Positions 1 through 7,882 of a stretch of 64,000 bases of DNA are shown here, one piece after another. Position 1 is the stretch's first letter. The number at the start of each line of letters is the position of its first letter. A model generated the notes under the pieces. The model did not search any database and was not told where the DNA came from. It saw only the letters and a program-made list of their open reading frames with translations. Both the position numbers and the translations under genes were made by a program. This DNA comes from Flagellimonas amoyensis (GTDB lineage: Bacteria > Bacteroidota > Bacteroidia > Flavobacteriales > Flavobacteriaceae): NCBI RefSeq assembly GCF_003058265.1, contig NZ_QBUK01000003.1, positions 1 through 64,000 of the forward strand, read 5' to 3'.

Positions 1-8
1 CACTATGC

Positions 9-56
9 TCACTTTGGTCCGCCGCGGGTGGCTCAGTTTAATCCGCCGAAGGTGGT
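9..56. repeat. Two 24-bp imperfect tandem repeats, probable end of an IS21-family element
   Basis: Units 9-32 and 33-56 match at 18 of 24 positions and share the core TCCGCCG followed by GGTGG. Multiple terminal repeats of this GGTGGCTCA-rich kind are familiar at the ends of IS21-type elements in Bacteroidota. The element body would lie left of the window, so no transposase can be seen; the assignment rests on the repeat alone. The repeats stop where the short traM frame ends, which suggests that the insertion cut that gene. Confidence 0.5.
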
Positions 57-59
57 ATA

Positions 60-431
60 CTATGCCCGTTTTTTGCATTTGGGTTTTCGATACGTTCCTT
101 CACGGTAATCGATCCGGCCTTCCCTATAAATGCTGTCCACGATGCGCTGTCGTTCCTTTTCCTCCAATAGGGGGTCGTACATCCCCGTGGAATCAATATG
201 TCCCTCCCCATATAGGCTGGGCTTGAGGGTCTGCCGTTCTTCCTTGATAGCGTCCACGGCCTCTAGTTTGGAGTCATACTCCTCGGGAATTTCCTTCAGT
301 TCCGGAACCTTGGGCTGCTTCAGCTCGGGTTCCTCGGTCTCCTTATTAAGGGAAATACCATAAAGAACCATAAAAACTATAATGGCCAATAAAAATCCGA
401 TGAACACAACTTTGTTTCTTTCTAGTTTCAT
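60..431 (-). CDS. traM: TraM-like (VirB10-type) conjugation protein, truncated
   Basis: The 123-residue product starts with a short basic stretch and one membrane segment (about residues 8-27), followed by a charged, proline-rich periplasmic stretch containing a KERQRIVDSIYRE-type helix. This is the layout of the N-terminus of Bacteroidota TraM, the VirB10-like channel protein, which normally runs to several hundred residues with a C-terminal beta-rich domain. That domain is absent: the frame stops at 60-62, next to the tandem repeats at 9-56, so the gene is probably broken by an insertion. It sits 12 bp after traK in the same operon. The TraM call relies on position and architecture; a short unrelated membrane protein cannot be excluded. 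Confidence 0.55.
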   Translation of the reverse strand: MKLERNKVVFIGFLLAIIVFMVLYGISLNKETEEPELKQPKVPELKEIPEEYDSKLEAVDAIKEERQTLKPSLYGEGHIDSTGMYDPLLEEKERQRIVDSIYREGRIDYREGTYRKPKCKKRA

Positions 432-443
432 GAGAGCAGTTTT

Positions 444-1058
444 TTACGGGTGTGGTTCGATTTTGCGTAGTGAGTTTTCAAAATATTGAGTGATCAAAAG
501 TCCGTGCGGATTGTGTGGAAAGTTTCGGTCGATATGGATGAGCTCACCCGAAGTTTCCAAACGGTAACGATCGGTTGCCGTTCCCCGGTTCACCTCAAAT
601 AGGATCGTTGCCCGAAAACTATAAGGTTCGTAGTCCAGATTAAGTTCAATGTCAACTTGGATAATCTCTTGCCGTAGAGAGAACTGCAACAAACGGTTAT
701 AAACACCATCCATTTTTTTTTGGCGGTAAATGGCATCCACAGAGGCATCCCCCAGCCAAAGGGCTTTTTCCAACCGGGCCCGATAATTGATGCCGTCAAT
801 TCCATAAAAGAGCCTATGGAAGCGATCGATATGGGCAAGGGCCTCCACTTCCCTGTTTTCCCGTTGTTCCACAAGTTCAAGTGGAAGTATCGAACCATCG
901 CTACGGATTATAAAAGCAGAGTTCAGCAGTTTTTCTTGATAGTGGTAAAGCAGTCCCAAGGATAAACCACTGCACAGCAAGCAGAGACTGACCACGGTCA
1001 AAACGATAAAGCGGTTCAACCGCAGAATGTCGGTGATATTCCTAAAATTGTTTTTCAT
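444..1058 (-). CDS. traK: Conjugative transfer protein TraK (VirB8-like)
   Basis: This 204-residue protein has a cytoplasmic N-terminus, one membrane helix at about residues 17-37 and a periplasmic domain, the standard VirB8/TraK layout. Phrases such as HIDRFHRLFYGID and YRLETSGELIHIDRNFPHNPHGLLI are typical of the Bacteroidota TraK family. VirB8-type proteins help assemble the mating channel at the inner membrane. It lies between traJ (28 bp upstream) and traM (12 bp downstream) in the same operon and order as CTnDOT-type elements. Length is normal for the family and the gene looks intact. Confidence 0.9.
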   Translation of the reverse strand: MKNNFRNITDILRLNRFIVLTVVSLCLLCSGLSLGLLYHYQEKLLNSAFIIRSDGSILPLELVEQRENREVEALAHIDRFHRLFYGIDGINYRARLEKALWLGDASVDAIYRQKKMDGVYNRLLQFSLRQEIIQVDIELNLDYEPYSFRATILFEVNRGTATDRYRLETSGELIHIDRNFPHNPHGLLITQYFENSLRKIEPHP

Positions 1059-1086
1059 AAGCGTTGATTATTAGGATTGAAGGCCT

Positions 1087-1911
1087 TTATGCACCTCCGC
1101 TGAATAGGCGGAAGGTGAACGAGGTGGCCCGTTTGTACAGTTTGAACTTCAACAATATGATAAAGCCGATTCCTGCCAGTTCGATCAAGGGAGCGAAGAG
1201 TTCGCTCCCATAGTCCGTTCCGAACAGGTTGGGCCAGAAATTGTCCATTACTTCTTGGTATAGCATATTGACAAAGACGTTGACCAAGAAAAAGGCCGGA
1301 ACGATCATGTACACCGCTGCATAGAGCCGGAAGAAACGATAGCCCATCTCCCGGAACTTTTCAAAGACCGCCATACTGATGACCAGCGGAAAAAAGGCCT
1401 GCATCACTCCCAAAATAAAATAGCGCTCGGCCAAAAAGAGGGGATAGATGAACAGATCCAAGATCCAAAGCATCAGTGCCCCCGCCCAAGCCAAGGTGCG
1501 AAGACCCAAGAAAGGGGTCGCCAGCCATTCGTACAACAAGGCCATGGCCTTGCTCGCTGCATCCAAAAGGCCAGGTTCTTCCTCGATTTCCACTTCTTGG
1601 ATGCCCAAGGGTAAAAGGGTTGGGGCCGTGTCGCGGTACTGGTTCTCTATGGCCACCAAGATGACATCAAAAGCCCCCAATACCTCCGAGGAGAAAAGAA
1701 CCACCAACACCACCGCAAAATTTCGGATCAGATCCGTAGGGGTCAGCCCCCAAGTGAGTCCAGTATGGTTCGCTCCTCCCTCATAGTACTTTTTGATGAT
1801 GTTGATCAAAAAGAACAGTACGGCCAAGGCTTTCATCCCCCCAATGGTATAGGTGGCAAAAGTGCTCTCCTTTATGGTCTGGAAGACCGCATCCACATAT
1901 TCGAGTCCCAT
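1087..1911 (-). CDS. traJ: Conjugative transfer membrane protein TraJ (VirB6-like)
   Basis: The 274-residue product is strongly hydrophobic, with about six or seven membrane segments (for example around residues 23-38, 63-85, 135-160, 165-185 and 245-262). It has the polytopic VirB6-like character of TraJ in Bacteroidota transfer operons, where the protein forms part of the inner-membrane channel. It follows traI after 11 bp and precedes traK, the canonical order. No frameshift or truncation is seen. The assignment is based on topology, length and operon order. Confidence 0.88.
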   Translation of the reverse strand: MGLEYVDAVFQTIKESTFATYTIGGMKALAVLFFLINIIKKYYEGGANHTGLTWGLTPTDLIRNFAVVLVVLFSSEVLGAFDVILVAIENQYRDTAPTLLPLGIQEVEIEEEPGLLDAASKAMALLYEWLATPFLGLRTLAWAGALMLWILDLFIYPLFLAERYFILGVMQAFFPLVISMAVFEKFREMGYRFFRLYAAVYMIVPAFFLVNVFVNMLYQEVMDNFWPNLFGTDYGSELFAPLIELAGIGFIILLKFKLYKRATSFTFRLFSGGA

Positions 1912-1922
1912 AATGCCCGTAT

Positions 1923-2528
1923 TTAATCGTTTGGTTTCCTATCCTTGATCAGAAACTGCATTTTCCGGAAAGAAATGACCATGTCATACCGCCTTTTTTT
2001 AAGTTTGATGTCAACCAACATTTTACGGGATTCCTCGCGTTGGGCCTCGAGAATCTCCAGCCGTTCCGCATCGCTCATGTTCAAGAAATCGTTACTGAGC
2101 ACCTGGCCCATAAAATCCAATTGGTCCAAGGAGTGTTCCATAATGCCATTAAAGTCATTGGATATGATTTCCACTTCATCACCATGGATATATGTGGAAT
2201 TCAATACTTCCCTCAAGTCGTCACGAACCATCTCGAACAGTTGTTCATTGTTGCGGGTAATGTCGCGGACCGCTTGGTACTGCCTTACCGCATTGTTCAC
2301 TTTTTCAATTTTTTCCCTGACGGCATTCAACTCTTCCACCATGTTCAACAGTTCCGCGGTCTGCTTGGCGGATTCGATCAGTTGTTTCCCCAAGCTTATG
2401 AAATTGGTGTTGTCATATACCGGCATCCCCTGGGCGGTAACACGACCGGGTAGGTACAAGATTAGGATCAGTGCCAAACCTAGTATAGGGGCTTTTTTCC
2501 TGCAGTTTTGTTCTCTCATTGCTTTCAT
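1923..2528 (-). CDS. traI: Conjugative transfer protein TraI (DUF4141, VirB5-like)
   Basis: A 201-residue exported protein with a signal peptide (residues about 12-32, ending near VTAQG), then the segment MPVYDNTNFISLGKQLIESA that marks DUF4141/TraI proteins, and a long mostly helical coiled-coil body. VirB5-like proteins are minor pilus or tip components of type IV secretion systems. The start overlaps the traG stop by 4 bp, which implies translational coupling. Here TraI is the small DUF4141 protein of Bacteroidota elements, unrelated to the F-plasmid relaxase of that name. Confidence 0.85.
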   Translation of the reverse strand: MKAMREQNCRKKAPILGLALILILYLPGRVTAQGMPVYDNTNFISLGKQLIESAKQTAELLNMVEELNAVREKIEKVNNAVRQYQAVRDITRNNEQLFEMVRDDLREVLNSTYIHGDEVEIISNDFNGIMEHSLDQLDFMGQVLSNDFLNMSDAERLEILEAQREESRKMLVDIKLKKRRYDMVISFRKMQFLIKDRKPND

Positions 2529-4942
2529 GTCGTGCTGTTTTTTTGGTTCAAAAATTCTTTGATGGCTTCCTCCATATTGTTGGTCCTTTTATAAATCCGC
2601 ATGATACGGTCGTTGGAAGGGCCATCGGTGAGATAGGCCGCGTAGGCCTCCGGGGGCACTTCCAAGCGGTAGATGTTGCTCTCCGAACCGATCTTGATAA
2701 AGATCTCAGTGTACTTGCGATTCCCTTTCAGGTCGTTTTTGATGGAGCGGAGCTGGTCAAGGTCATGGTCACTTAAATTGAGCCGTTGTCTCAATGTGTC
2801 GTAACCCTTTTCGTTCCGTAGACTGTAGATAACCTGGGTGTTTTCCAATATGGTGGCCGAAGTAGGGTTTTCAGGTAATTGGTTGATGGACTGTAGTACG
2901 ATGCCAATGGCACCGTTCTGTTTCCGGATGGCCTGGTAATAGAATTCCACGCTCTCCAGTACATTGTCGAACTTAAGCTGCTTGGCAAACTCATCGAAGA
3001 GAATGATGCCCCGTTCCGAACGGTTCCGCCAAATGGTCCGTTGGATGGCGGATTTGATAAGTTTCAGCATCACGGAGAGGACTTCTCGATTTTCCCTGAC
3101 CTCATCCAGTTCAAAGACGATAAGGCGTTTGTCCTCCAATCGGTGGGACTGGTCTTTCCCGATTTTGAATAGGAAGCTGTATAGACCATCACCCACGTAT
3201 TCGGAAAGAATGTGAAGGAAATCCGTAAGGTTGAAGTAATTGGGGTCGATGTCCAGCCCCTGTAGCAGCGAATCCTGATTTTTCTTTATAAAGGTGTATA
3301 GATCTTCCAACGAATGACCGTTTTCGACCGCTCCGTAATATTGGCGCAGGATTTTCTTTAAAGCCACTTCTTGGGTCTTGGTCACTTTTTGGCCGGAACC
3401 GTATAACTCCAAAAGAAAAACCGTTAAATCCTCCAACCATTCGGGTGTGATATGGTGGATATCCGATATATAAAATGGATTGATGCCCAAATTTTTGCCC
3501 TGCTCGTATTTCAGGATGATATGTTGATTCGGATAGAGCTGGGCGAACTTGGCATAGCTTCCTCCTAAGTCAATGATCACTAGGCGGACCCCCTGTTCAA
3601 AATATTGTCTTAGGATGTTGTTGGCCAAAAAGGACTTACCCTCCCCGGTCGGGGCAAAAATGGCAAAGTTCCGAGCCTTGATACGTTTTTTTTCCTGATC
3701 CCATACATCCTTCATTACAGGGATGTTGTCCAAGCGGTCATTGAAGAGGATACCCTCCCTGTCGGAACGGTAGTTGGTCGTGTTTATCATTAGACATAAG
3801 ACATGTTTCAGGTCCGTTACGTAAAGGTCACTGTCCGAAAAGTTAGAGGAGAATAAGGGGTAGCTGTTCAATAGGTAATGAATCCGAGCCTGTCCTTGGG
3901 GACGGTAGGGATGGATGTCCAGTTCCTTGAAACGGGCCGTTAGGTCTGATAGGGTGTGGCCCAACTCTTTTTCGCTCTTGGACCATAGGACCACATTCAA
4001 TTGTGCCCGTACGATTCGGGAGGAATCGTCATTATTGATCTTGGCCAAAGTGCTCGTTACCTTGTCGAAGAGCACCTTGTTCTGTGACCCGAAATTGCTG
4101 CTTTTGGCCAGTTCCTCCAGTCGTTTCTCCAATAGCTTTCGCCATTTGTGCCGATCATCCAGATGAATGACCTGGTTGATGATATGGTCTCCCGGAAAGG
4201 TAAGCCCTAGCCCGTCGATATAGCCTTGGTGGAACAGGAAGCCGTCGGTCGTGTACTTTTCATTGGGCCTACTGGTCTGCACAGCATCCCCGAAACAAAT
4301 CTCGTTGTTCACGGCCATGGCACCGAAAAAATGGTCGCCGATTTGCACCCGATCCTTTTTCAATTCGATATCGGTGTCAAACCCTTTGTTGAAACCATTG
4401 AAGTAGTCATCCGTGTATTGGATGAGCGCTGCTTGGTTGAATGGAATTAGGGATAGGTGGGGGCCATTGTTCAAAAAGTTCACGACTTCCCGCACCGAAT
4501 TGCCGAACTGTTCGGTCTTTTCCCAGAGGGTCTCCGGCATTTTCTTTGGAATATGCGCAAAAGGATTGACCAACCTGGAACTGTTCACTGATTTATTCTT
4601 TGGCCAGACAAAGAAGAGAAGGGATGTATGGGACAAATGTTCCCGACCCTCAAAGTGTTTATGCGTTGCTTTGGCCAGAAAGGTACTTTTGGGCAATCTC
4701 CCTGTATCAAAGGCCGTTTTTTGGTAGATATCCTGTTTGTGGACCAATGTTCCGGCAGGGAGAGATTTGAGGGCCTGGAACCATAGCCCGTGGAGTTCCT
4801 CAAAATCCTGTTCGGAGAGGGAATGGATCTCAGGTAGTTCCAAACGGTATGCAAAGGCAAGGTTTCCATTGTTGGCCAAGACCTTGTTTTGGTCCACATC
4901 CACAATGGGATACGTGTCATTAAAGTTCATTATGCGGGTCAT
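2525..4942 (-). CDS. traG: Conjugation ATPase TraG (VirB4 family)
   Basis: An 805-residue VirB4-type ATPase that energises assembly of the conjugation channel. The N-terminal domain (about 1-400) is the CagE/TrbE/VirB4 region; the C-terminal RecA-like domain carries the Walker A loop APTGEGKS at about 430-437 and a Walker B segment RGIILFDEFAK near residue 645. Length matches Bacteroidota TraG. The first ATG overlaps traF by 23 bp; a second ATG (MNFNDTY) four codons later is also possible. The gene looks intact, so the ATPase itself should be functional even though the operon is cut further downstream. Confidence 0.95.
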   Translation of the reverse strand: MTRIMNFNDTYPIVDVDQNKVLANNGNLAFAYRLELPEIHSLSEQDFEELHGLWFQALKSLPAGTLVHKQDIYQKTAFDTGRLPKSTFLAKATHKHFEGREHLSHTSLLFFVWPKNKSVNSSRLVNPFAHIPKKMPETLWEKTEQFGNSVREVVNFLNNGPHLSLIPFNQAALIQYTDDYFNGFNKGFDTDIELKKDRVQIGDHFFGAMAVNNEICFGDAVQTSRPNEKYTTDGFLFHQGYIDGLGLTFPGDHIINQVIHLDDRHKWRKLLEKRLEELAKSSNFGSQNKVLFDKVTSTLAKINNDDSSRIVRAQLNVVLWSKSEKELGHTLSDLTARFKELDIHPYRPQGQARIHYLLNSYPLFSSNFSDSDLYVTDLKHVLCLMINTTNYRSDREGILFNDRLDNIPVMKDVWDQEKKRIKARNFAIFAPTGEGKSFLANNILRQYFEQGVRLVIIDLGGSYAKFAQLYPNQHIILKYEQGKNLGINPFYISDIHHITPEWLEDLTVFLLELYGSGQKVTKTQEVALKKILRQYYGAVENGHSLEDLYTFIKKNQDSLLQGLDIDPNYFNLTDFLHILSEYVGDGLYSFLFKIGKDQSHRLEDKRLIVFELDEVRENREVLSVMLKLIKSAIQRTIWRNRSERGIILFDEFAKQLKFDNVLESVEFYYQAIRKQNGAIGIVLQSINQLPENPTSATILENTQVIYSLRNEKGYDTLRQRLNLSDHDLDQLRSIKNDLKGNRKYTEIFIKIGSESNIYRLEVPPEAYAAYLTDGPSNDRIMRIYKRTNNMEEAIKEFLNQKNSTT

Positions 4943-5207
4943 ATGCGGTGATTTTTTTATTGGAGATCATTTTGGGAAATACCTTTCCAATTTTTAGGGA
5001 TTGGGCCCCTTGCGCCAATTTGATGAGGATAATATAGAGTGCCCCGTTGGCCAAGGTCGATACCAGGAACAGTATCCAGTTGAAGGAGAAGATGGCCGCG
5101 ATCAAGGATCCGATGATGGCCAGCATCTGTAAAGCAAAAAGGGGTACTGTCAAGCCAAAGATCAACGCCCGACTTCGGATAGTGCGATAGACATAATATT
5201 TCTTCAT
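4920..5207 (-). CDS. traF: Conjugative transfer protein TraF (DUF4133, VirB3-like)
   Basis: A small protein of 95 residues with a basic N-terminus and two closely spaced membrane segments (about 14-38 and 42-62), followed by a short cytoplasmic tail. This is the VirB3-like TraF/DUF4133 layout. VirB3 proteins sit in the inner membrane beside VirB4, and the gene indeed overlaps traG by 23 bp, pointing to coupled translation and complex formation. It is 19 bp downstream of traE. Confidence 0.85.
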   Translation of the reverse strand: MKKYYVYRTIRSRALIFGLTVPLFALQMLAIIGSLIAAIFSFNWILFLVSTLANGALYIILIKLAQGAQSLKIGKVFPKMISNKKITAYDPHNEL

Positions 5208-5226
5208 TGGGATTTCTTTTTAGTGC

Positions 5227-5520
5227 CTATACCACAATTCCTATCAAATAGGTGAAGATGCCAACGACTGCCCCTGCAATCAATACAAATACCAATACCC
5301 GGGTAATACCCTTTTTTAGATCCGCATTTTCCCCGAAGAAGTGGCCCGCATTGAACAGGAAGCCAATAAGGAAGATGACCCCAAGGATAATGGGGAAGAT
5401 GGTCCGGATAGTGTCCGAAATGTCGTTTACGGAATCCTCGATACCACCGATCTGAGGATAGATGGGCATGGCAAATAAAAGGAATAATAGTGTCGTCCAG
5501 ATTTTTGAAAGTGGTCGCAT
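5227..5520 (-). CDS. traE: Conjugative transfer protein TraE (DUF4134, VirB2-like pilin)
   Basis: This 97-residue protein has a signal sequence (about 1-23), a short amphipathic helix (IGGIEDSVNDISDTIRTIF) and two membrane helices, the usual plan of the VirB2/TraE pilin-like family of Bacteroidota elements. It is the first visible gene of the transfer operon on the minus strand. In complete elements traA-traD lie upstream of traE; here the next gene is a divergent amidase and no such genes are present, so the module appears rearranged or reduced. Confidence 0.85.
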   Translation of the reverse strand: MRPLSKIWTTLLFLLFAMPIYPQIGGIEDSVNDISDTIRTIFPIILGVIFLIGFLFNAGHFFGENADLKKGITRVLVFVLIAGAVVGIFTYLIGIVV

Positions 5521-5608
5521 AACTTTGTCTTTAACTGCTCATTCCGAGCGGATTAGTATTTCAGTTATGGAATTTCCAGAGATGAGATCCATTCATTGGG
5601 AACCCTAT

Positions 5609-5638
5609 AAATTTTAACAGTGCGAAGCGTTAAAATTT
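5609..5638. repeat. Perfect 10-bp inverted repeat with 10-nt spacer
   Basis: The arms AAATTTTAAC (5609-5618) and GTTAAAATTT (5629-5638) are exactly complementary across a spacer AGTGCGAAGC. It lies between divergent traE and the amidase gene. There is no T-run on either side, and it is about 70 bp upstream of the likely amidase start, so an operator or a recombination-related site is as plausible as a hairpin in RNA. Its role is unknown. Confidence 0.6.
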
Positions 5639-5705
5639 GGCAGATAGTGAACGATTGATGGGATTTGGTGAAAATTGTTCAATCAAAAAACCACAATCCA
5701 TTAAA

Positions 5706-6359
5706 ATGGCAGTTCCAATCAGATTTATTTTGTTGTTGTGCCTGTTGGTACGCTCCACATGTTTTGCGCAAGATGGACGGGTCCTTCCCGTTGTGGTCCT
5801 TGATCCGGGTCATGGAGGTAGGGATACAGGCGCAACCGGGGCCAATGGGGCATTGGAAAAGAACATTGGATTATTGGTTGCCCATGAAATTGTTCGCCTC
5901 AACAGGGAACTATATGACCATGCACTGGAGATATACCTTACCAGAAATACAGATACATTGGTTTCCTTGTACGATAGGGCCAGATTGGCTCGGGTACTCG
6001 ATGCGGATGGCTTGGTTTCCTTGCATTGTAACCATGCAAACAGGCAGGAGGCCAAGGGTATCGAAGTATTTGTGCCCAAGGGTAAGAGCAAACACACTGG
6101 AAGGGCCAAGAGGATTGCAGAATTGTTCGCCAACAACTTGCAACAAGATTTAGGATATTGGAATAGGGGATTGAAAGGGGCCAATTTTCAAGTGCTTCGG
6201 GAAACCCGGGAACATTGTTGGTCCGTATTGATCGAATTGGGATTTCTTTCCAATCGAAAAGAGGCGGAGCATATAGTAAAAGAAGCTGCCACCACTTCCA
6301 TTGCATTGGTCATTTTAGATACCCTTATAGCATATTTGAATGAGAGAAATTGTAAATGA
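5706..6359 (+). CDS. N-acetylmuramoyl-L-alanine amidase (Amidase_3), exported
   Basis: The enzyme cleaves the amide bond between muramic acid and the stem peptide of peptidoglycan. Motifs of the zinc-dependent Amidase_3 fold are visible: VLDPGHGGRDTGA (zinc His), an Asn-Gly-Ala-Leu-Glu-Lys segment with the zinc Glu, SLHCNHAN (zinc His) and VLIELGFLSNRKEAE (catalytic Glu). I start it at 5706 because this ATG opens a clean signal peptide ending at CFAQ; a longer TTG frame from 5637 would bury it. It is a single-domain protein of 217 residues. Standing next to the transfer operon, divergently, it may open the wall for the mating channel, but a housekeeping role is equally possible. Confidence 0.85.
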   Translation: MAVPIRFILLLCLLVRSTCFAQDGRVLPVVVLDPGHGGRDTGATGANGALEKNIGLLVAHEIVRLNRELYDHALEIYLTRNTDTLVSLYDRARLARVLDADGLVSLHCNHANRQEAKGIEVFVPKGKSKHTGRAKRIAELFANNLQQDLGYWNRGLKGANFQVLRETREHCWSVLIELGFLSNRKEAEHIVKEAATTSIALVILDTLIAYLNERNCK

Positions 6360-6377
6360 AACAATTGTATTGATCAA

Positions 6378-6479
6378 ATGGATACTTCGAGAAGTCCAAC
6401 TCCACTTCAGATCTTGGTTCAAAAGGTGATTACATCAACAAAGACTTTGGAGTTTTACATGGGGCCTATGAGAGTATAA
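6378..6479 (+). other. Intergenic stretch with possible degenerate coding relic
   Basis: Between the amidase and the Crp-type gene (6360-6570) no intact gene is seen. One frame reads about 35 sense codons ending in GVLHGAYESIIF and a stop, without a start codon, and has protein-like composition; another gives a 33-codon ATG frame. This may be the tail of a lost gene. I assign no function. Confidence 0.2.
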
Positions 6480-6570
6480 TATTTTAGTGTTCTTTGGAAG
6501 AATGGTATTTTAGGAGCTACGATTTCGGATTTGTAATATGATGGCCAATAAAACCGCTTTGTGATTTTAA

Positions 6571-7131
6571 ATGGACGAACTGAGAAGACATATTGAGGAG
6601 ATTATGCCATTGACTGATTTGGAATTCAGCACGATCAATGGGTTTTTTATTTCAAAAAGTTACAAAAAGGGAGCCTATTTGATTCAGCAAGGAGATAGGG
6701 TGCCCTTTACTTTCTTTGTTGTTTCAGGGCTCTTAAAACTTATTTATAACGATGCCTCAGGTAAGGAACATATCCTGTCCTTTGCCATGGAGGATTGGTG
6801 GGAAACCGATTATTATGCATTTTACCATGAGGGTAGGGCGACCATGTCCCTAAAATGTCTCGAGGATACCCAAGTACTTTGTATAGGGTTGGAAGATTAC
6901 CATAGATTATGTGCCGCGTTTCCACGTATGGAACACTTTTTTCTACAAAAGGCCACTTCAGGCCATATTGCATCGCAGCAACGAATACTGTCGCTATTGG
7001 GTTCCAGTGCCGAGGAGCGTTATTCCATGTTGCTCAAGCGATACCCATCCCTTATGCAACGAGTTTCCAAAAGCCAATTGGCAGCCTATCTCGGAGTGTC
7101 TCGGGAAACGTTGAGTCGGTTCTATTCCTAA
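6571..7131 (+). CDS. Crp/Fnr-family transcriptional regulator
   Basis: A 186-residue regulator with an N-terminal cyclic-nucleotide-binding-type beta-roll (about 10-120) and a C-terminal helix-turn-helix (about 150-184: RVSKSQLAAYLGVSRETLSR). It ends FYS immediately after the recognition helix, a few residues shorter than most relatives, which usually continue with a basic RIRKK tail. There is no Cys cluster for an Fe-S centre, so it is of the effector- or stress-sensing type rather than Fnr. A perfect TGTGA-N6-TCACA site lies 30 bp downstream in front of the RidA gene, making that gene the likely target. Confidence 0.85.
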   Translation: MDELRRHIEEIMPLTDLEFSTINGFFISKSYKKGAYLIQQGDRVPFTFFVVSGLLKLIYNDASGKEHILSFAMEDWWETDYYAFYHEGRATMSLKCLEDTQVLCIGLEDYHRLCAAFPRMEHFFLQKATSGHIASQQRILSLLGSSAEERYSMLLKRYPSLMQRVSKSQLAAYLGVSRETLSRFYS

Positions 7132-7160
7132 ATGTTTGCTGTCTTGTCCACATTATCAAT

Positions 7161-7176
7161 TGTGATATAGGTCACA
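7161..7176. promoter_or_regulatory. CRP-type operator TGTGA-N6-TCACA
   Basis: The sequence TGTGATATAGGTCACA is a perfect inverted repeat with a 6-bp spacer, the classical binding pattern of Crp-family proteins. It lies between the Crp/Fnr-type gene and RidA, about 23 bp upstream of a -7 box, so a bound protein would contact the -33 region of RidA's promoter. Confidence 0.7.
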
Positions 7177-7198
7177 GGTAGGGCCTTTCCGCTGCCCG

Positions 7199-7206
7199 TA
7201 ATTTTG
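7199..7206 (+). promoter_or_regulatory. -7 promoter box TAATTTTG for ridA
   Basis: TAATTTTG fits the Bacteroidota sigma-A consensus TAnnTTTG. It lies 29 bp upstream of the ATG at 7235 and just downstream of the palindrome at 7161-7176. Confidence 0.6.
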
Positions 7207-7302
7207 TGTCAGTAATTGGCAAATAAAAGATGCAATGAAAAAATCATCGCAACGGCCCTTTTAATCAATTTGATAACTGCGATGTACTCGCAAAACAAAA
7301 AC

Positions 7303-7701
7303 ATGGAAAAAATGGAAAAACGTACAATCAATCCGTGGACCTGGCAAAAAGAAAGGAGTTACCATCAGGCAGTAGAGGTAAAGCATGCCAGTGGGACCTT
7401 ATATGTGTCTGGCCAAACGGCCATCGACGATGAGGGAATATCGAGCGATGCCGATATGAAGACCCAATTGGAACTGGCCATCAAGAATTTGGAAAGGGTG
7501 GTCACCGAAGCAGGATATGACTGCAAGAACATCGTCCGTCTGAACATCTATACCACTTCGACCGAAGCGCTATGGCCCCACTTCAATATCCTTCAGGAAT
7601 GGGTGGAAAAAAAGGGGATGCAACAGGCCCTGACCCTACTGGAAGTAGTGAGCCTTTTTGAGACCTTGACCGTTGAGCTCGAAGCGACCGTGGTAAAATA
7701 G
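7303..7701 (+). CDS. RidA-family (YjgF/YER057c/UK114) enamine/imine deaminase-like protein
   Basis: RidA proteins hydrolyse reactive 2-aminoacrylate-type enamines or imines. The product shows the family features TLYVSGQTAIDDEG and an Asn-Ile-Val-Arg-Leu-Asn segment. As sequenced, the safest start is ATG 7303 (132 residues). However, an ATG at 7235, well placed behind the promoter box, is followed by only six A residues; one more A would give MKKIIATALL and a complete signal peptide joined in frame to the body (ending MYSQ). So the gene was probably an exported RidA that now carries a -1 slip, a phase-variable tract, or a sequence error. Confidence 0.85.
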   Translation: MEKMEKRTINPWTWQKERSYHQAVEVKHASGTLYVSGQTAIDDEGISSDADMKTQLELAIKNLERVVTEAGYDCKNIVRLNIYTTSTEALWPHFNILQEWVEKKGMQQALTLLEVVSLFETLTVELEATVVK

Positions 7702-7720
7702 TTTCCAATTGAACAGGTAT

Positions 7721-7747
7721 AAGGGGAAGCCGTTTGGGCTTTCCCTT
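7721..7747 (+). terminator. Rho-independent terminator after ridA
   Basis: An 11-bp stem AAGGGGAAGCC / GGCTTTCCCTT (one G-T pair) with a GTTTG loop is followed by ATTTTG. It lies 20 bp after the RidA stop and before the convergent sigma-54 regulator gene. Confidence 0.75.
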
Positions 7748-7882
7748 ATTTTGTTAATGGGATTTGTTGAGGAGTAAGGTCCCAAGGGTGTTCAAATTTG
7801 ATTCGATATGGTCGAAATGTCCTATGTAAGGAAGCCGCCAAGTTGACCATTATGTTCATCATAACCCTGCTCCTATAATCCC

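Noticed and set aside
1448..1786. Plus-strand frames across the tra operon
   Set aside because: Antisense shadows of traJ and traG with low-complexity composition.
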